Source: Cladobotryum mycophilum (taxonomy: Eukaryota; Ascomycota; Sordariomycetes; Hypocreales; Hypocreaceae). From it: a stretch of DNA of 64,000 nt. The notes beneath the pieces are model-generated. The model was not told where the DNA came from. It was given only the letters and a program-made list of their open reading frames with translations, and ran no database searches. The translations under genes and the position numbers were made by a program. Positions 20,931 to 33,802 of this stretch are shown one piece after another (the first letter of the stretch is position 1; each line of letters begins with the position of its first letter). The stretch is from positions 2,813,421-2,877,420 of the forward strand of contig JAVFKD010000015.1 in the NCBI GenBank assembly GCA_036429605.1, in the 5' to 3' direction.

Positions 20931-21896
20931 ATGCCTTCAAAGCTTTACCTCGCTCTCCTGCCTCTGGTAGTCTCTGCCTCCAAGGCTGCCAACCAAGATG
21001 CCGTCACCTCAACCGTGACCGCGACCGTCACGAGCGTGGTGGATGTTACTTCGCTCGAAACAACCACCCACACGTTGACCGATACCGTCATCGCCACGGC
21101 TTCTACTGCCACTGTCACCTGTCTTGACAGCGCTTACACGGCAGTTACTCCCGTTGTCACAGTGTAAGTCAAAGGGGAAAAGAAAGAGAAAACCTTTGCA
21201 AGCCCGTTCAACAATGTAATTACGTGGTTGCTAACATGCAATAGCACCGTCGTCGAGACCGCAACCTCTACCAATATCGTGACTCGCACGGCCATTGAAT
21301 CCACGACTACAACCGTTACCAATGCCGTCACTGCCACCAGGGTAGCCTCCAATGGACTCGGCTACCGCAGATACTCACACACGTACAACGCTCTTCTAGC
21401 AAACAACGGCTTCACATCTTCCCACTTCAAGGGCCTGACCCCCGTCCTGTCCAGCGGCGTCCTCCAGACCCTGACGTTCGTCTCCAATGGTAACAACCTC
21501 CAGTTGCCAGACGGCAGCGCCGTGTTTGATTCCAGCCAGTCAGCCATTCTCTTCCAGGGCTTCTTCGTCGCCCAAGCGAGTGGCACTTATAACCTCTCCG
21601 TCGCCGATAACGGGATCGACAACTGGGGTTATTTGTGGACTGGAAATGACTCGTTCTCCGCCTGGGACGATGGAAACACTGCATTCAAGGCGACCAGAGT
21701 GGGCAACGGGCCATATCGTGGCGGAGCTACATCCGTCACCTTGAATGCGGGTGATACGATCCCCATCGGTTGGTTGTGGGCCAACGGCGGCGGCCCCGGC
21801 GGCTCCGTCTTCAACATTAGAAACCCCAGCGGAACCACTACTACTAACGGTGCTGGGTACTTTGTCAAGGCTTGCAGCGCGGCTGTCTTCCCCTGA
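20931..21896 (+). CDS. Secreted GLEYA-domain adhesin-like protein
   Basis: Extracellular, probably cell-wall or carbohydrate-binding protein of about 294 residues. Exons 20931-21163 and 21245-21896 (GTAAGT donor, CAATAG acceptor). The signal peptide is MPSKLYLALLPLVVSASKAA. Residues about 25-135 are a Thr/Val/Ser-rich, presumably O-glycosylated stalk with repeated TVTATVT- and TTT-type runs. Residues about 140-294 form the GLEYA/PA14-like domain, with LTFVSNGNNLQLPDGS, FQGFFVAQASGTYNLSV, DNWGYLWTGNDSFSAW (the GYLWxG signature) and GDTIPIGWLWANGGGPG. The canonical GLEYA motif itself is not obvious. There is no GPI signal, so it is released or wall-bound by other means. Confidence 0.9.
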
Positions 21897-24502
21897 GTTG
21901 CCGTCGGGGGCTGTTAAAGGAAATGGGTACCGGTATGGCGCGCACTGTCGCATGTTGGAAGGAAACAGCTTCGCACATGTTATCTCAATGGATCATCGGG
22001 AATGTTCTTTATTTGTCAAATAGTAAAGTGCTAGGTAGTGCAGAAGGGGGTTGAATCTGCGGGTGTTCCAAGATTGTTATCTCCAAAGCTTACTTTTGCT
22101 GTCATGGTGATGGTAGTTCGTACCAATCCCACAGATCATGTGATTGTGAATATGGCATGTCTCGCTGAACCTAATTCAATACGTACTTACTCATAATCCA
22201 GCATTTTACAGACACTGGTGTGAATGACTTTGTTCCTCAAACTGCACTTACCGGGCGAGAGCATCTGACTCGACCACCAACCATCGTGTCTCGCCCTGAT
22301 GCATATTTTTTCTCTTCTACTTTCTCTTTTTTCATATGGACTTGTTCATTTCCACGCACCTTGTGCCAGATACTACGGTTATTCTAGGTGATTGCTTCCC
22401 CCTATAACATCTTGAGTGGGCTGCTGGCTCGGTTTTTGCTACAATGTGACAGGACGACGTGATGATGGTAACATGGAAGGAAACTCATAAGTAATCTGAA
22501 TAAAAAATTGATGCTTTGGAGGGCGGAATCCTCAATGGTCCCCTTTTCCATCAACCCCCTTTTCACAACAAGTGCGAACCGACATCACGACCAACATTGT
22601 TTCCATCCAGCCAGGCCCACAAGGTGTACAATCAGGCCTCCGAGCAGATCTTTGATGAGACATGAAGCTTTAATAAATCGCATTCTAGCGAATAAGCAAA
22701 GCAGATCCGACTATTCCCAGTGATGGACAGCGGATTTGTGCGTAAGCCGTGAAAATGACACAAGTCGACTTGTGGCATCATATTTTTGTCGTCAACAAAA
22801 GTAAAGCTTTTTTTGAATTGCAATAATATCCAGACTCTTCATTCTTACCGGGCTAGAGGTTAACCGCCATCGCACCGTTGGAAGAATACAAACGCCTCCG
22901 TAAGCGATAATTGTATGAATCGGCCAAGTTACTCTCGCTTTTGGACCGTTCGCAAAAGGATCTAATCTAAAAGTAAAAAGAGTATAACATCGATGTGATG
23001 CGAAAGGGGTCATGGCCGCAGCTTCATCTCCATGACTCAAATCCAGAACCCCAGCCGGCGTCATGCCCACCGATGCCTCGTTTGCCATCTAGAGAAATCG
23101 GGATTTGTTTTGTAGAACATGTTAAAGCTTGCTTTCTTTTCTCTCTCTATCTCTCTCTGTCTCTCTATATCTCTCTATATATCTCTCTGTCTTTCTCTAT
23201 CTATCTCTCTTTTTCTTTTTTCCGAGACATCTGCCATCTGTTACCCCCTTTGTTAGACGACAAGTTTGTTCGATGCGCGACCATGTTTCGGACGGTGAGT
23301 AAACTGGACCTGTCAAGGGGGTAGGGGGAACCTCCATCCGACTCGACGACATCTTGAATACCTACGCAGACTTCTTCTCCCCCCCCATCATCTCAGTGGC
23401 ATTTACATATTGACCAACACGTTTAAGTCAGAAATAAGCGACGAGAACAATCTCTTATTATATCATCTCTACGAATTTTTCGGGTATGAGATCCTTGCAA
23501 CCGGGATAATAGAAGCCCCCCCCCGGTTGACGATCCATACCTAGATACCTAGGGATATACCACCCTGTAGCTGTAGATGAACAGTGATTAGATCTGATAA
23601 ATAGCCAGATACAGAGTTACCAATGTAACTAGCAGGAACGACAACAATCCTATTCTCTCTTTCCAATCTGCTTTGCTCTTTATATCCCTTTTCATCCCTC
23701 TCATATCCTCCCACTTACTCCTCACACCCATGTTGTTCACCTCTCCCCTCTCACCTCCCCCTCTTCAGCCCAAACAAGCCACACACCTCATAGACCAGAC
23801 CTCTGACCCTAAAACAGCACCCTACGCCAGAACGCCCCCTCCATCTCCCTCCTTATAAGCCATTCTAAACTCCCCCTTCCAACAGCGCGCGCGAACCCCC
23901 GTCGTCATGGCGTAACGGTCCAGCACATCAAACAACCACCCAAAGGGCCCTCTCCCACCTAGGCGCCCACCCCGCTTGAATTAAAGACCCGGGGACTAAG
24001 AAACCCTGATGAACAGGGGCCTCGTTGGTCGAAGGTTCGACTTCCGCCCCCGATGAATTTGAGGGGCGGAGTCGGTTTTTCGTAAGTCGCAATCCCTAGA
24101 AGCACTGATATGAAAGTCCTGGTCAAGAGCATACCCGCAAAAAGGGTTTGGCTACTGTGGCGGTAGACGAATTAGTGTTGGGCTCTGTGCAGAGTTATTT
24201 GGGGTGAGGAGGGAGGGGGTCAGCAGTTGGGGGTTGCGGTGTGGTGAATTGTCACGACGTCTCAACCTGGGGTTCATTTTTTGTTGCTATTTTGTTTGAT
24301 GTAACAAATGAAGATAATATATAGTGATAATATCTTGAAAGTGTCAGGTTTATAATAAGAAAGTAATGAATCGAGCACTTCGCTTGTCACAACACAATTC
24401 ATCTTCTATTTTCTCCATTCGCGCCATCAAGGGCATCCGATCCAGTTCACTATTCAAGCTTGTAACATTCCAACTCGATATATACACATACAACCCACCT
24501 CC
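21897..24502. other. 2.6 kb intergenic region, no gene supported
   Basis: 3' regions of two convergent genes. CT/TA-rich low complexity at 23136-23222. A tRNA-like pair of A and B boxes (about 23908 and 24034) was rejected. Confidence 0.6.
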
Positions 24503-26914
24503 CTAATGAAACTCCGCCTCAACTCTCCCATACCGCACCCCATCCACCTTCAACTCGAACCCCAATCCCGCGCTGTCCACAATCATCTCCAGCGTAAAGT
24601 CCAAGTTGTCAAACTCGACGCCCCGCGTTGTCGTCAGCCGTGTGAATAAGCTCCTCGGAACTGCGTTGAGATCTGTCGTCAGGGTGCATACGTGGATCAG
24701 GTCCCGCGTGTATGCTTGGGGGGCTCATCGGCATCGCATGCAATGAGATCGTCCGTCACGATGAGGGATTGGCCAGGACGGAAGTTTCTTGTGTAGTGAA
24801 AGGCAATGGGTGAGAGAGGTGATAGAGATTCGCCCTGCAAATGTTAGAACAGCCTTGAAAAGAAGCAAACGACAAACATACCTTGGCGATATGCCACTGC
24901 ATCCGATCCGATACCATCCACCGCTCCCACAGCGGCGACCAATACCGCTCACTAACCGAGTGCTTCTCCTCATCATAAACCGTCGCATATGAAGTCCCAT
25001 AGTACATCCTCGACTTTCTCGAAATTACCATATTTCCCTCCAGCCCCCTAAGCACCGCGCCTCTGACAACAGCCGTCCACGCGTACACCGGCTGCATCAC
25101 CTCGATGGAACTATTCTCCAGGCTGGTGCTCGCATTTGCATGCGTCGGACGCTCGCTATAGGGGGCGGCGCGGCGCTGGAGAAGTGCGACTTTAGGCGCC
25201 GGTAGAGGTAATCGCTCTGACCAAAACCGCCGACGAGGACGATTCCGGACACGATGCCGCCTTTGCTGCGAAGACCTTCAACTTGGCCTTGCACTAGGTC
25301 GCAGACTTCTTTGACGACGGGTTCGAAAATGTCCTTGATTTGCTCGGCGCTCATGACTAGGAAGCCAGAATCAAGTCCAGCCTCTTCATCATCAGGGAGA
25401 CCTGGGAAACTATTATGTGTCAGTAGGGCTCAAAGGAAGCGATAGAGATACGTACGGCACGTTAACCTCCTGATACTCATCCTCGTTAAAGTTGCGCTTC
25501 ACAAACTCTTCAAAATATCGAAGACCCATCTGCCATGTCTTGCCTTTCTTCGTCTTCATCTCCTCAAATCGGACCGCACCTAGTCTATTTCGAACATGTT
25601 CCTCGAACCGATAGTTGAGGAATGCACTTCCGCAGAGCCCACCCGTTCCCACAGCGGATTCTTCGACCCGCAGGGGTTTTAGGGATATTATTTTATAGGC
25701 GATCAGACTATGACATTGTCAGTTTCCTTACTCCGGCCGCCCATAATCCCCAAGATCGAAGAGCAAGGGTGTAGATGAGAGTACTCACTCAACTGTTCCG
25801 CCGCCGGCATCGCAGACTATAAAGTTATCGCCCACATTTAGGTGATTCGGCTGAATAGCCTTTAGAGTATACACCGCCGCAGCCTCTGGCTCGCTAATCA
25901 TCTGAATCTCTGATCGACTGCCCATGCCAGCCCGCTCAGCTGCCTGTAATGTCGTATTCTTGGCCGCATCGCTCCACACAGCCGGACATGTCAGAACAAA
26001 CTCGACCTTTGTCGAGGCCATGAAGGATTCGCCATATCTCCTCGTCAGGGTATCCATGGTATGCTTGTAAATCTGGGTGAGGTAGTCGCTAACGGCGTCA
26101 ACAACATTCTTGTTGAACCGTTTTAGCTGCGCCGCCGTATCAAGAGGGCTAACGTAAAAGGGGAGTTTTTGTGAGCGGTCGAGAAAGAGCTTGATGCAGC
26201 GGAGTCTTGATTCGTCGGGCTTGAATTGGAAACCCCATTTTGTGTTTGGTTCCGAGCCAGCAGGGGCGTTGGCTGGGTAGTCGTAGGCTATTTCGGTGGG
26301 AACTTTATCTGAGGTGATGCCGTTGCCTCCCGGCCATGTCTTGATGATCTCAATGTCATCAGGGGTAGATGTGTAAACAGCAGCGACGCTGTAGACATGT
26401 TAGTCGTTTGTGTCAATGAGCCGCCAATATCATCTGGATTGTTACAATTCCGATTCATAGAGTCAGGATGCAGCAGATGGAATAGGGGAAGGTATGGGAT
26501 GAATGGGATGAAACTTCATCGCCTATCAACCGTCATCGCAATTCATCTCGAATATCCCGAATATCAAGACCATTGACAATCGATTCCCCAGACAGTAAAT
26601 GCATCATCATTGATCTTGGTGGAAATGAGACAAAGCAAGTTCATGACGTTGAAAAGATTTTTTCCTTCAACAAGACAAACATCAACTTACCCAGAGAATG
26701 TTGTCCCAAAATCCACGCCAACAATCAGCCGGTCAGTCATGGGCGGCTGTTCCCTCACAGGCTCCCTCACCGGCCCATTAATCGCTTCCGTCGAGCTCGG
26801 AGGCGTGTAGCTGGTAAAGTAGCCCCGACTCTCCTGATTACGCCTGCTGGTGCTCGTCCGCACCGGCAGGGTGAGATTTGTCATGCTTTGGCTATTCATG
26901 TTGGAGCCGTGCAT
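24503..26914 (-). CDS. HSPA12-like Hsp70-family ATPase; two frame breaks at G runs
   Basis: Cytosolic actin/Hsp70-fold ATPase of the divergent fungal Hsp70 family, about 645 residues. Exons 26914-26691, 26388-25789, 25707-25456, 25409-24882 and 24834-24503. Phosphate-1 motif IVGVDFGTTFSG at the first splice, EFVLTCPAVWSDAAK, ISEPEAAAVYTL, phosphate-2 VCDAGGGTV, and the adenosine motif GIVLVGGFGQSDYL. There is no peptide-binding domain with lid as in Hsp70; a short beta-rich tail follows. Two breaks occur: at the five-G run 25161-25165 and the six-G run 24718-24723. One extra base in each makes all five exons one frame with a total divisible by three. The large first intron (302 bp) is less certain. 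Function of these proteins in fungi is poorly known. The start was taken at the first ATG of the open frame. Confidence 0.82.
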
Positions 26915-29736
26915 GTCACTACCTGGAGGATCGTTGTGAGATGATTCATGAAATGATGGATCGTGGCGTCGTGTTGCGTGACCGAAAGCCTCGTGATACC
27001 CGCGCACACCAAATCACTATCGCCCAAAGATAAAGTCTCCCTCAACCCTAGAGACTTTTTTTCTCGTAAGATGCCCAAATCCAGCTTGTTGTCCAATCCT
27101 CGTTGGTCAATGTTGAATTGAGGGTTGATGAGAACTCGGTCAGCAACGGCTGAGCTGAGATGTCCAGATACTGCCCTGGCCTGCCTCTGCCCCTCCTTGG
27201 AGACTCAAAGTCGCCACAAGGACCGAGGATCCAGGTATGCACCTGCCCACAGCCAACAGATGGAAACCCCCTAATTGAATAAACAATATCTCGTCTTTTT
27301 CAGTTGCTCTCTGATGATGATGAGTTTGACAAGGCAGTCCTCGTTCTTCTCGTCGTCGTCGTCGCCGTTGTCGTCTTATTCAGGTTGCCTCTCAAGTCTC
27401 AAAGTCAAGGGTTCCCCGCGATTCGCCGAGACCAGCCTCACTCACATGAAACCTGCCGCCCGTAGTAAACTGAGACACAGTCCAGCAGCAAAGACGAGGA
27501 AAAAGAGACCAAGTTTGCTGGCGTCCCCCCCATATAAATGCACCCCAAAGGAATGAAAAGGGTTATCTAAACACCAAAAATAGGTAGACGTCAAAACACT
27601 TTTTTTAGGCTGTCAAGATAAAAAAAATTAAAGATAAAAAAAGGATAGATCCTTGCCCTCGACTTATCCTGCTGCCTGCTCCGCGGCCAAAGCTTCACTC
27701 AACTATTATCTCGGTAGGTAGCTTTTTAGAACATTTGGCCTTTTTTAGAACGAACGAATGGATGAATGTTCCCTCTTCAGCTCCGCGGCATGGGCTTTTA
27801 GGTCTGTTGAATAAGTGCTGGGCTGTTTTTGTGACCAAGCAAGGTTGTTTTGGTGGAGGCTGCGCCAGAGTTGGCCCAACACGTGACTGCACTGTCCTCT
27901 ACCTACTTCAGGGCTCTTCTATTGCTATAGTTATAGTACTCCATAGCAGACAGACCTGCTGTATGAAAACGTTGCCTAGGTACGGAGTAGGTACATTCTT
28001 ATGCGTCTTGATGTGAACCACCACCATGACAAACGAATCAACCTCTTACCCCGGGTGCCAGGTATATCTGAATGAACAAATGCAAATACAAATAACACTA
28101 CACCGTGTACTCATCGTCTCCAGAATAAATACAACGCTTCAGCCTACGGATGCTGACCGCTACAATATACCTCTTCTCCATCTCCCTAGGCATCGTTCAA
28201 ACAAAACATGCCTCCTCCTAGTCAAAGACACGCTGCCCTCGCTCCGCATATGCCAAGCCTAAAAGCCTCGACTATCCCTTCTATACTCCGTAAACATGAT
28301 GAATGTCCATCATAGAGGAACCAAGCAAGGTCACAAGCCTCACTACACCCATCTCCTCCATCAACCCGCTTACATCATAAGCAATAAGCCTACGCCTTGC
28401 ATTTCATCCCCCTCTTCCCCCCTTCAAGGCATACTTAGGCACACCTCATGCATCTCTGTGGATCACTACCTACATTGACACCCTCGTCTCACCACAGCTC
28501 AGCAGGCATTTATTCGTCTGCCTCCCCCAGTTCCAGACATGCATCCACCTATCATGCATCCACGTCCCGCAGATCCTCCTTTCCCAGCCCCCAATTCCCC
28601 CAAATCCTCACTCATCCCTCGTACAAATTACACATCACTTGCATGCTTCACCAGCCATTTCCATCTTCGACATAAAAAATGGGGTATTTGTTTTTCAGTT
28701 GAGCTATTAGAGTACCTAGATAGGTTATAGACTTTGCAACTCCATATACATATCCTAGACCGCCAAAAAATGTGAAAATCTCCTCAAACGCTCCAGCCGT
28801 TTGAGTTAAAAAAAATTGTAAAGTCGCGGTTCGGTGGAGTTGGCAGAAAAAATGACTTCTATGTATATAAGCGGTAGGCAATCGCAGTCTCATTCATAAA
28901 CTTGAGACACGCGCGCTATCCAATGCCTGAAAACCGAATCCAAAGGAAAACGGCAAGGGAGAAAAGATCCAAAAAAAAAAAACAGACAAATGCCCTCTCA
29001 TTACAACCAAATAGTTGCGGCGGCAAATCGCCAAGAAAAAAACGGAAAACAAATGCTTGATTGCTTTTACAGGGAGGCAGAGGGATGTATAAATCCACCA
29101 GTCCAAGCACACGAGAACTTCCTGTCCCCTTCCAATATACCAAATCCAGCTGGGATTCATCGATCTGGGGCTTATGTGTAGAAACATGAGAGTATCCAAC
29201 CATTAGAGAGGAAAGAAAGAGAAAGAAAAACGCCCTATACTCCATCCCAGCAAAATCTTGTTTAGCCCTGGTATAAAAAAACAAATAACAATAATTCTAA
29301 CAAATGAAACAGGGGTGCTATGTTTAGGTATTTTGCTTCAAGCAGATGGCAAAAAGGGAGGGCCATGCTCGCCTTTGACAGTCTATATGTGGGTATTTGG
29401 TGCTATGGGCGCGCTCAAGGTTCCATGTCGAGATGGTCCAAAGATGAAGGCAAAATAAAGCGGCTCAAACCGCGTCGGGTATTTATCGAAAGTGAATGGG
29501 GGGGATAAAGAGAGTCCAAGAGGGAAGGATATGGTAGTATAAGCCGAGTCGATATGCAAATGAACGGACCGCCGACATAGATTCAATGAATGAGGGAAGT
29601 GTGCTGCAAACCAACACCAAAACACCGTGTCCATGCGAGATGATACACACCAAACGTAACTTTTTCCACGCCACGAAAACATAAAACGTATCCAAGAATG
29701 ATAAGAAACACCAACTCAAAAGCTGCATCGTCGTAG
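26915..29736. other. 2.8 kb intergenic region, no gene supported
   Basis: Promoter of the Hsp70-like gene on the left, probably the long 3' UTR of the kinase on the right. Two exact TACGGAGTA-type words (27981-27989 and 28284-28292). Confidence 0.6.
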
Positions 29737-32104
29737 TTAGACCTTGTTGCTAGCGGCCCAGATGCTTGCCGAGGCTGATGCCCCCCAATCATTGCCGCCT
29801 TCGTATGGTGGGGTAGGCCACTTGTATTGGCTGTCCGTCTTCTTGCTGAGATCGAGAGGCTTGGGTGTCAGTGCCTCGTTGTTGTCTCCGTAGAGAAGCT
29901 GGTTGCTGTTGGCCGACGGAGACGGGCTAGGATATGGGTGGCTCGCCAAACCCAGGTTGCTCGCTGATTGGCGAAGAGGCTTCTGGTTCCCCTCCAATCG
30001 TTTCATTGCTCGCTGTGTTGATGTTAGAACCTCGTCAAGAAGCTCATCTTCCTCATCTGGGGCTTCGTATTGTTGGACTCCTTGAGCGGCTTGGGCTCGC
30101 CGTGTTCGGCTAGAAATGGGTCCAGTGCGGGCAGCGCCAATCAAGTTATCGACAGATCGTGCCTGTTGTTGAGGCAAGGAATGATGGCGCTTGAGTTTGC
30201 TGTTCGAAGTGAATTGGTGGACGGGAGGCAGAGGAGCGCGGGGCTCGCCATTCTGGACGTCACGCAGCGCTCTGTCGAGAGATTCGTACACCTCAGTCTT
30301 GCCCGATGCGCCTTGGTCGACTACCATAGAAGACCGGTTACTATTCCAGGGGCTGCATCCGACCTGCGCTTCCATGTCGTCATATGCGGGAGAAACGGGG
30401 GTCTGATGTCGACCCGAGAACCGCCTCGCTCGCTTACGTAGATGTGAGAAAAAGCTTTCCTTGTGACCGCTTGATGGCGAAACAAGGCCAGAGTGGCCAT
30501 TCAGGGCCCGTTCGGCCTGGGCTCGATGCATCTCGGCGTAACCGTTGTTGCTTGAAGCCACAGACAGCTGTCTGCCAACCTTTTTGGACTTATCCGCATC
30601 TACATTTCCGTTATTGGCGCGTGCAGTTACAGCGTCAGACAGTGGAGAAATGGGTCTGATTGAAGGGAGAATGGGCATCGGGGCGGCGTTGGAGAAGCCA
30701 TTGGTCCACGTGCTTCGCTTAGCAATGCTAGGACGCTGCTTTCCACTCGCAGCGTCAGTATTGGACGAAGGAGCCGGAGATGCTCGTGCAGCTGCGTTAT
30801 CGGTGGGCTGCTGCTCCTGGGCCTCGCTGCGGCCAATGAGGGACTTTCGGAACCATGACGGCTTGGATGTGATCGTAGGCGAGGTAACGCCCTCCTTTGA
30901 GCTGCGGCTCACGTCGGACTGCTTCCGGCCAAGGATCTTTGAAGTTGAAGACTTGGGTCTCATTGGGTCCACTGCATCGGCGAAATACTCGTGCATGAGA
31001 GACTGTGTCGACGTGGGACGACTCTTTGGATCCCACATCAGGCACCAAGTGACGAATTGGCTCAGCGCGGGCGGCCATTGAGGAGTCTGCAGGATGGTGT
31101 CCATGGCGTGTGGTGCCATCTTGGGGAATGAGAAGCCCAGCTTAGAGGCCAACCGTGCACCTTCGCGCCATTCACCACCGCCAACTCGGGCGCCGGCCTT
31201 GTTGTACCAGTTGCCTGGGCTGCCCATAATTTCACATACCCTCCAAACCTGATCCACCTCATTTCCACCAGGGAAGAGCGGCTTCAGTGTCGCGATTTCA
31301 ACAGCCATGGCACCAACGGCCCAGATATCCACGGGTGCAGAGTACTCTCCGGCTCGCAAAAGGACTTCCGGTGCACGATACCATCTTGTCGATACATATG
31401 TAGTATATGGCAGCTTGGAATGAGTTTCCCGGGCCAGACCGAAATCTGCCAGCTTGACGGTATATGTAGGGGGTGTTGACGGGGGTGACCATGGCAGAAT
31501 ATCGTCGGAAAGAGTTGGATGATTCTTGGTGGGCGGATGTTGACACAAGAATGTTTTCGGGCTTGATGTCGCGATGGAAGAAATTATGCGAGTGAATGTG
31601 CTCCAAACCCTGCATAATCTGGAACAGAATGCTCTTGACACTAGAGTTGTCGAGGTACTTGTGGTCTCTTGCCTTCATCAGTTGGTACAGATTACCTTCC
31701 ATGTACTCCATGCAGATGTGGAGTTTCTTGGTGAAGGGGTCGAGGAAGATGTCAAGGGCGGGAACAAGGTGAGGGTGCGGAGGTAGTGTTCGAAGAAACA
31801 CAACCTCGCGCAGGTCGAGACACGGAGCGAGCGATTCAAATGTCTTCTTCATGGACTTGATGGCGACCTGTAGCCACGGTTGTTAGCAAGTGCAAACGTT
31901 CTCGGTGGTTTGAACCGTAAAACGGCCACTAAGACGTACCAAAGTTCCACGCCGGGCAATGTTGGAGCCTGCTGTCCGTACTCTGGCGAGAACGACGCTT
32001 CCGAAGCTTCCATCGCCGATTTCCTTCAACACTTCAAATCGATCTTCGAGGGCCATATTGCCGTGCGGTTGCCCACGAAGGGTTGTTTCGGTAGACGCAG
32101 TCAT
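29737..32104 (-). CDS. ime2: Ime2/MAK-like serine/threonine protein kinase; frame break at G runs
   Basis: CMGC-group kinase of the Ime2/RCK/MAK family (Neurospora Ime2, Ustilago Crk1), controlling entry into meiosis and sexual or stress development. About 765 residues. Exons 32104-31940 and 31867-29737. Gly-rich loop IGDGSFGSVV (29-38), VAIKSMKK with the ATP-binding Lys, catalytic HRDIKPENI, DFGLARE, and activation loop TTYVSTRWYRAPEVLL with the TxY pair. The fungal-specific insert with VTP and STPP lies between HRD and DFG. A frame change of net two bases falls in the two five-G runs at 31469-31473 and 31481-31485. Adding two bases restores the conserved reading, so I take it as a sequence error. 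The tail is Ser/Pro-rich and disordered. The 7.4 kb upstream region is gene-free. Confidence 0.9.
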
Positions 32105-33529
32105 TCTGACGAAGCTGTCGTATTTACACGCCGTCTTCGATAAAGAGCTCTTGGGGAAAAAACTAAGCGGCGCTCCCAGAATCCTGATCGATCAAATCAG
32201 GATTGGCTGACGGACCAAAGCATTGGCTGACAAGACAAGTCAAGGAATCGAGCGCTGACGTACGAGCTCTATCGCAGAGCTTAAGAAGCGTTTATCGTGG
32301 CATTCAGATGATGAACCTATTTCCGCAGCGTATCGAGGCCCAGGCAAGCTGGTTAAAGGTTCAGTACAGATGAACCGGTCGAGAAACGATGGGGTTGACA
32401 ATTCGTTCGGTATCGAAGAGAACCACTCCAGCCTGTGCTGACGGCGCGAAAGATTAGATGTCGGAGGCTGCGAGGGATAAGGCGACAGATGAGGAAAAGG
32501 CAAGGCCGTAAGGGGAGGGGGTATGACGGGTAGGTGTAAGGAATGACTGAAGTGAGGGTGAAATCAAAAGTGGATAGCCTTGATATTATGGAAAAGGAGA
32601 GCTCTCTCGTCAAATGTCAATTGCCAGGGGGAGGGTTGGTGCTTGTGTGTGCTTGGTGTGCTTGGAGTGCTTGGTGTGCTTGGAGCCGGCAGCAAAGGTA
32701 CTACTGACTTGGTTGGTACGGACGGCTAGTGAGAGGGTACCGTATGGTCTGGTCTGGTATGGGATGGTATAATATGGTATGGTGTAGCTTGGCCCAGCTG
32801 ATCGCGGAGTGATCCCTGGACAGCTAATTAGCAGCCGATTTGGGTGCTTTGTAGTCCACTGAAATCTCGACAGGACCCTGCTGCCCAAATGAGCAAGTCG
32901 GAATTTTCGAAACGATGGATGTGTTTTCGCTAAAAAAGATGATGGAGGGGGGATGAGGAATGTGGATTTACAAGCAACGGATAAAAGGGCGAAAATGGAA
33001 CAAGGAGGGAGAACGGAGAAGAGCGAAAGAAGAGAGAGAGTGTGTATAGTGTGTGTGCGAGAGAGTGAGAATGAAGTAGAGAGGGAGAAAGAAAGCGTCC
33101 TGGGGAATGGATGGATGCTTCGCGGAGGCGGTGGTGGATTGACCTACCTTTGCTATTACCACACTGAATGATGGATGGATGGATGGATGGATGGGGTTTG
33201 GATGGGCTCCAGGGCTGTTACAGGGAGCTTTCTGTTGCTGGTAGGAGTGGCAGCAGCCTGTAAGGACAAAGCAGTCAATCATCCAAGCACTGTATGTACT
33301 CACTGCGTAATGTGTGCGCAGCAAGCAGTGCAAGTAAGTGCAGACAATGCCACTATGCTACAATAATACCTACAGGATACAAGTACATGCCATGCTACGA
33401 GGCTACAAGGTTTTGTGTGCGTGTATACTTTGGTCAAACGTACCTCTTTCGTCAATTGTGCCGCGTAAGAGTACCGCCTAGTCTCGCAAGTCTTGGTCAC
33501 CACGGTATCGGGTCCGAGTTCTGGACTGG

Positions 33530-33555
33530 GGAGAGAGAGAGAGAGAGAGAGAGAG
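33530..33555 (+). repeat. (GA)n microsatellite
   Basis: Perfect GA dinucleotide tract. Confidence 0.95.
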
Positions 33556-33779
33556 GCGTGTTGTCGCAGAATTGAACGAGTAGCGAACCAAAGAAATGGG
33601 CGGCGGGGAGAAACACCACACACACGCACGAGGATATGCCAGACCATGCCAAAACAGGGGGCGGCGGCGAAAAGAGTCAAGGTCACTTGAGGTCCGTGCT
33701 CTCACCGTTGGCGTGAAGGGTTACAGGTTACTGGATGTATACTAGGTTGAGGTACTTCCAAATTTGGTACGTACAAGTA

Positions 33780-33802
33780 TGATGATGATGATGATGATGA
33801 TG
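33780..33802 (+). repeat. (GAT)n microsatellite
   Basis: Perfect trinucleotide tract of about eight units. Confidence 0.95.

Noticed and set aside
23902..24060. tRNA gene suggested by an A box (TGGCGTAACGG) and a B-like GGTTCGACTTCC
   Set aside because: The boxes are about 125 bp apart, the B box has an extra base, and no acceptor stem pairs (5' GTCGTCA has no matching 3' strand).
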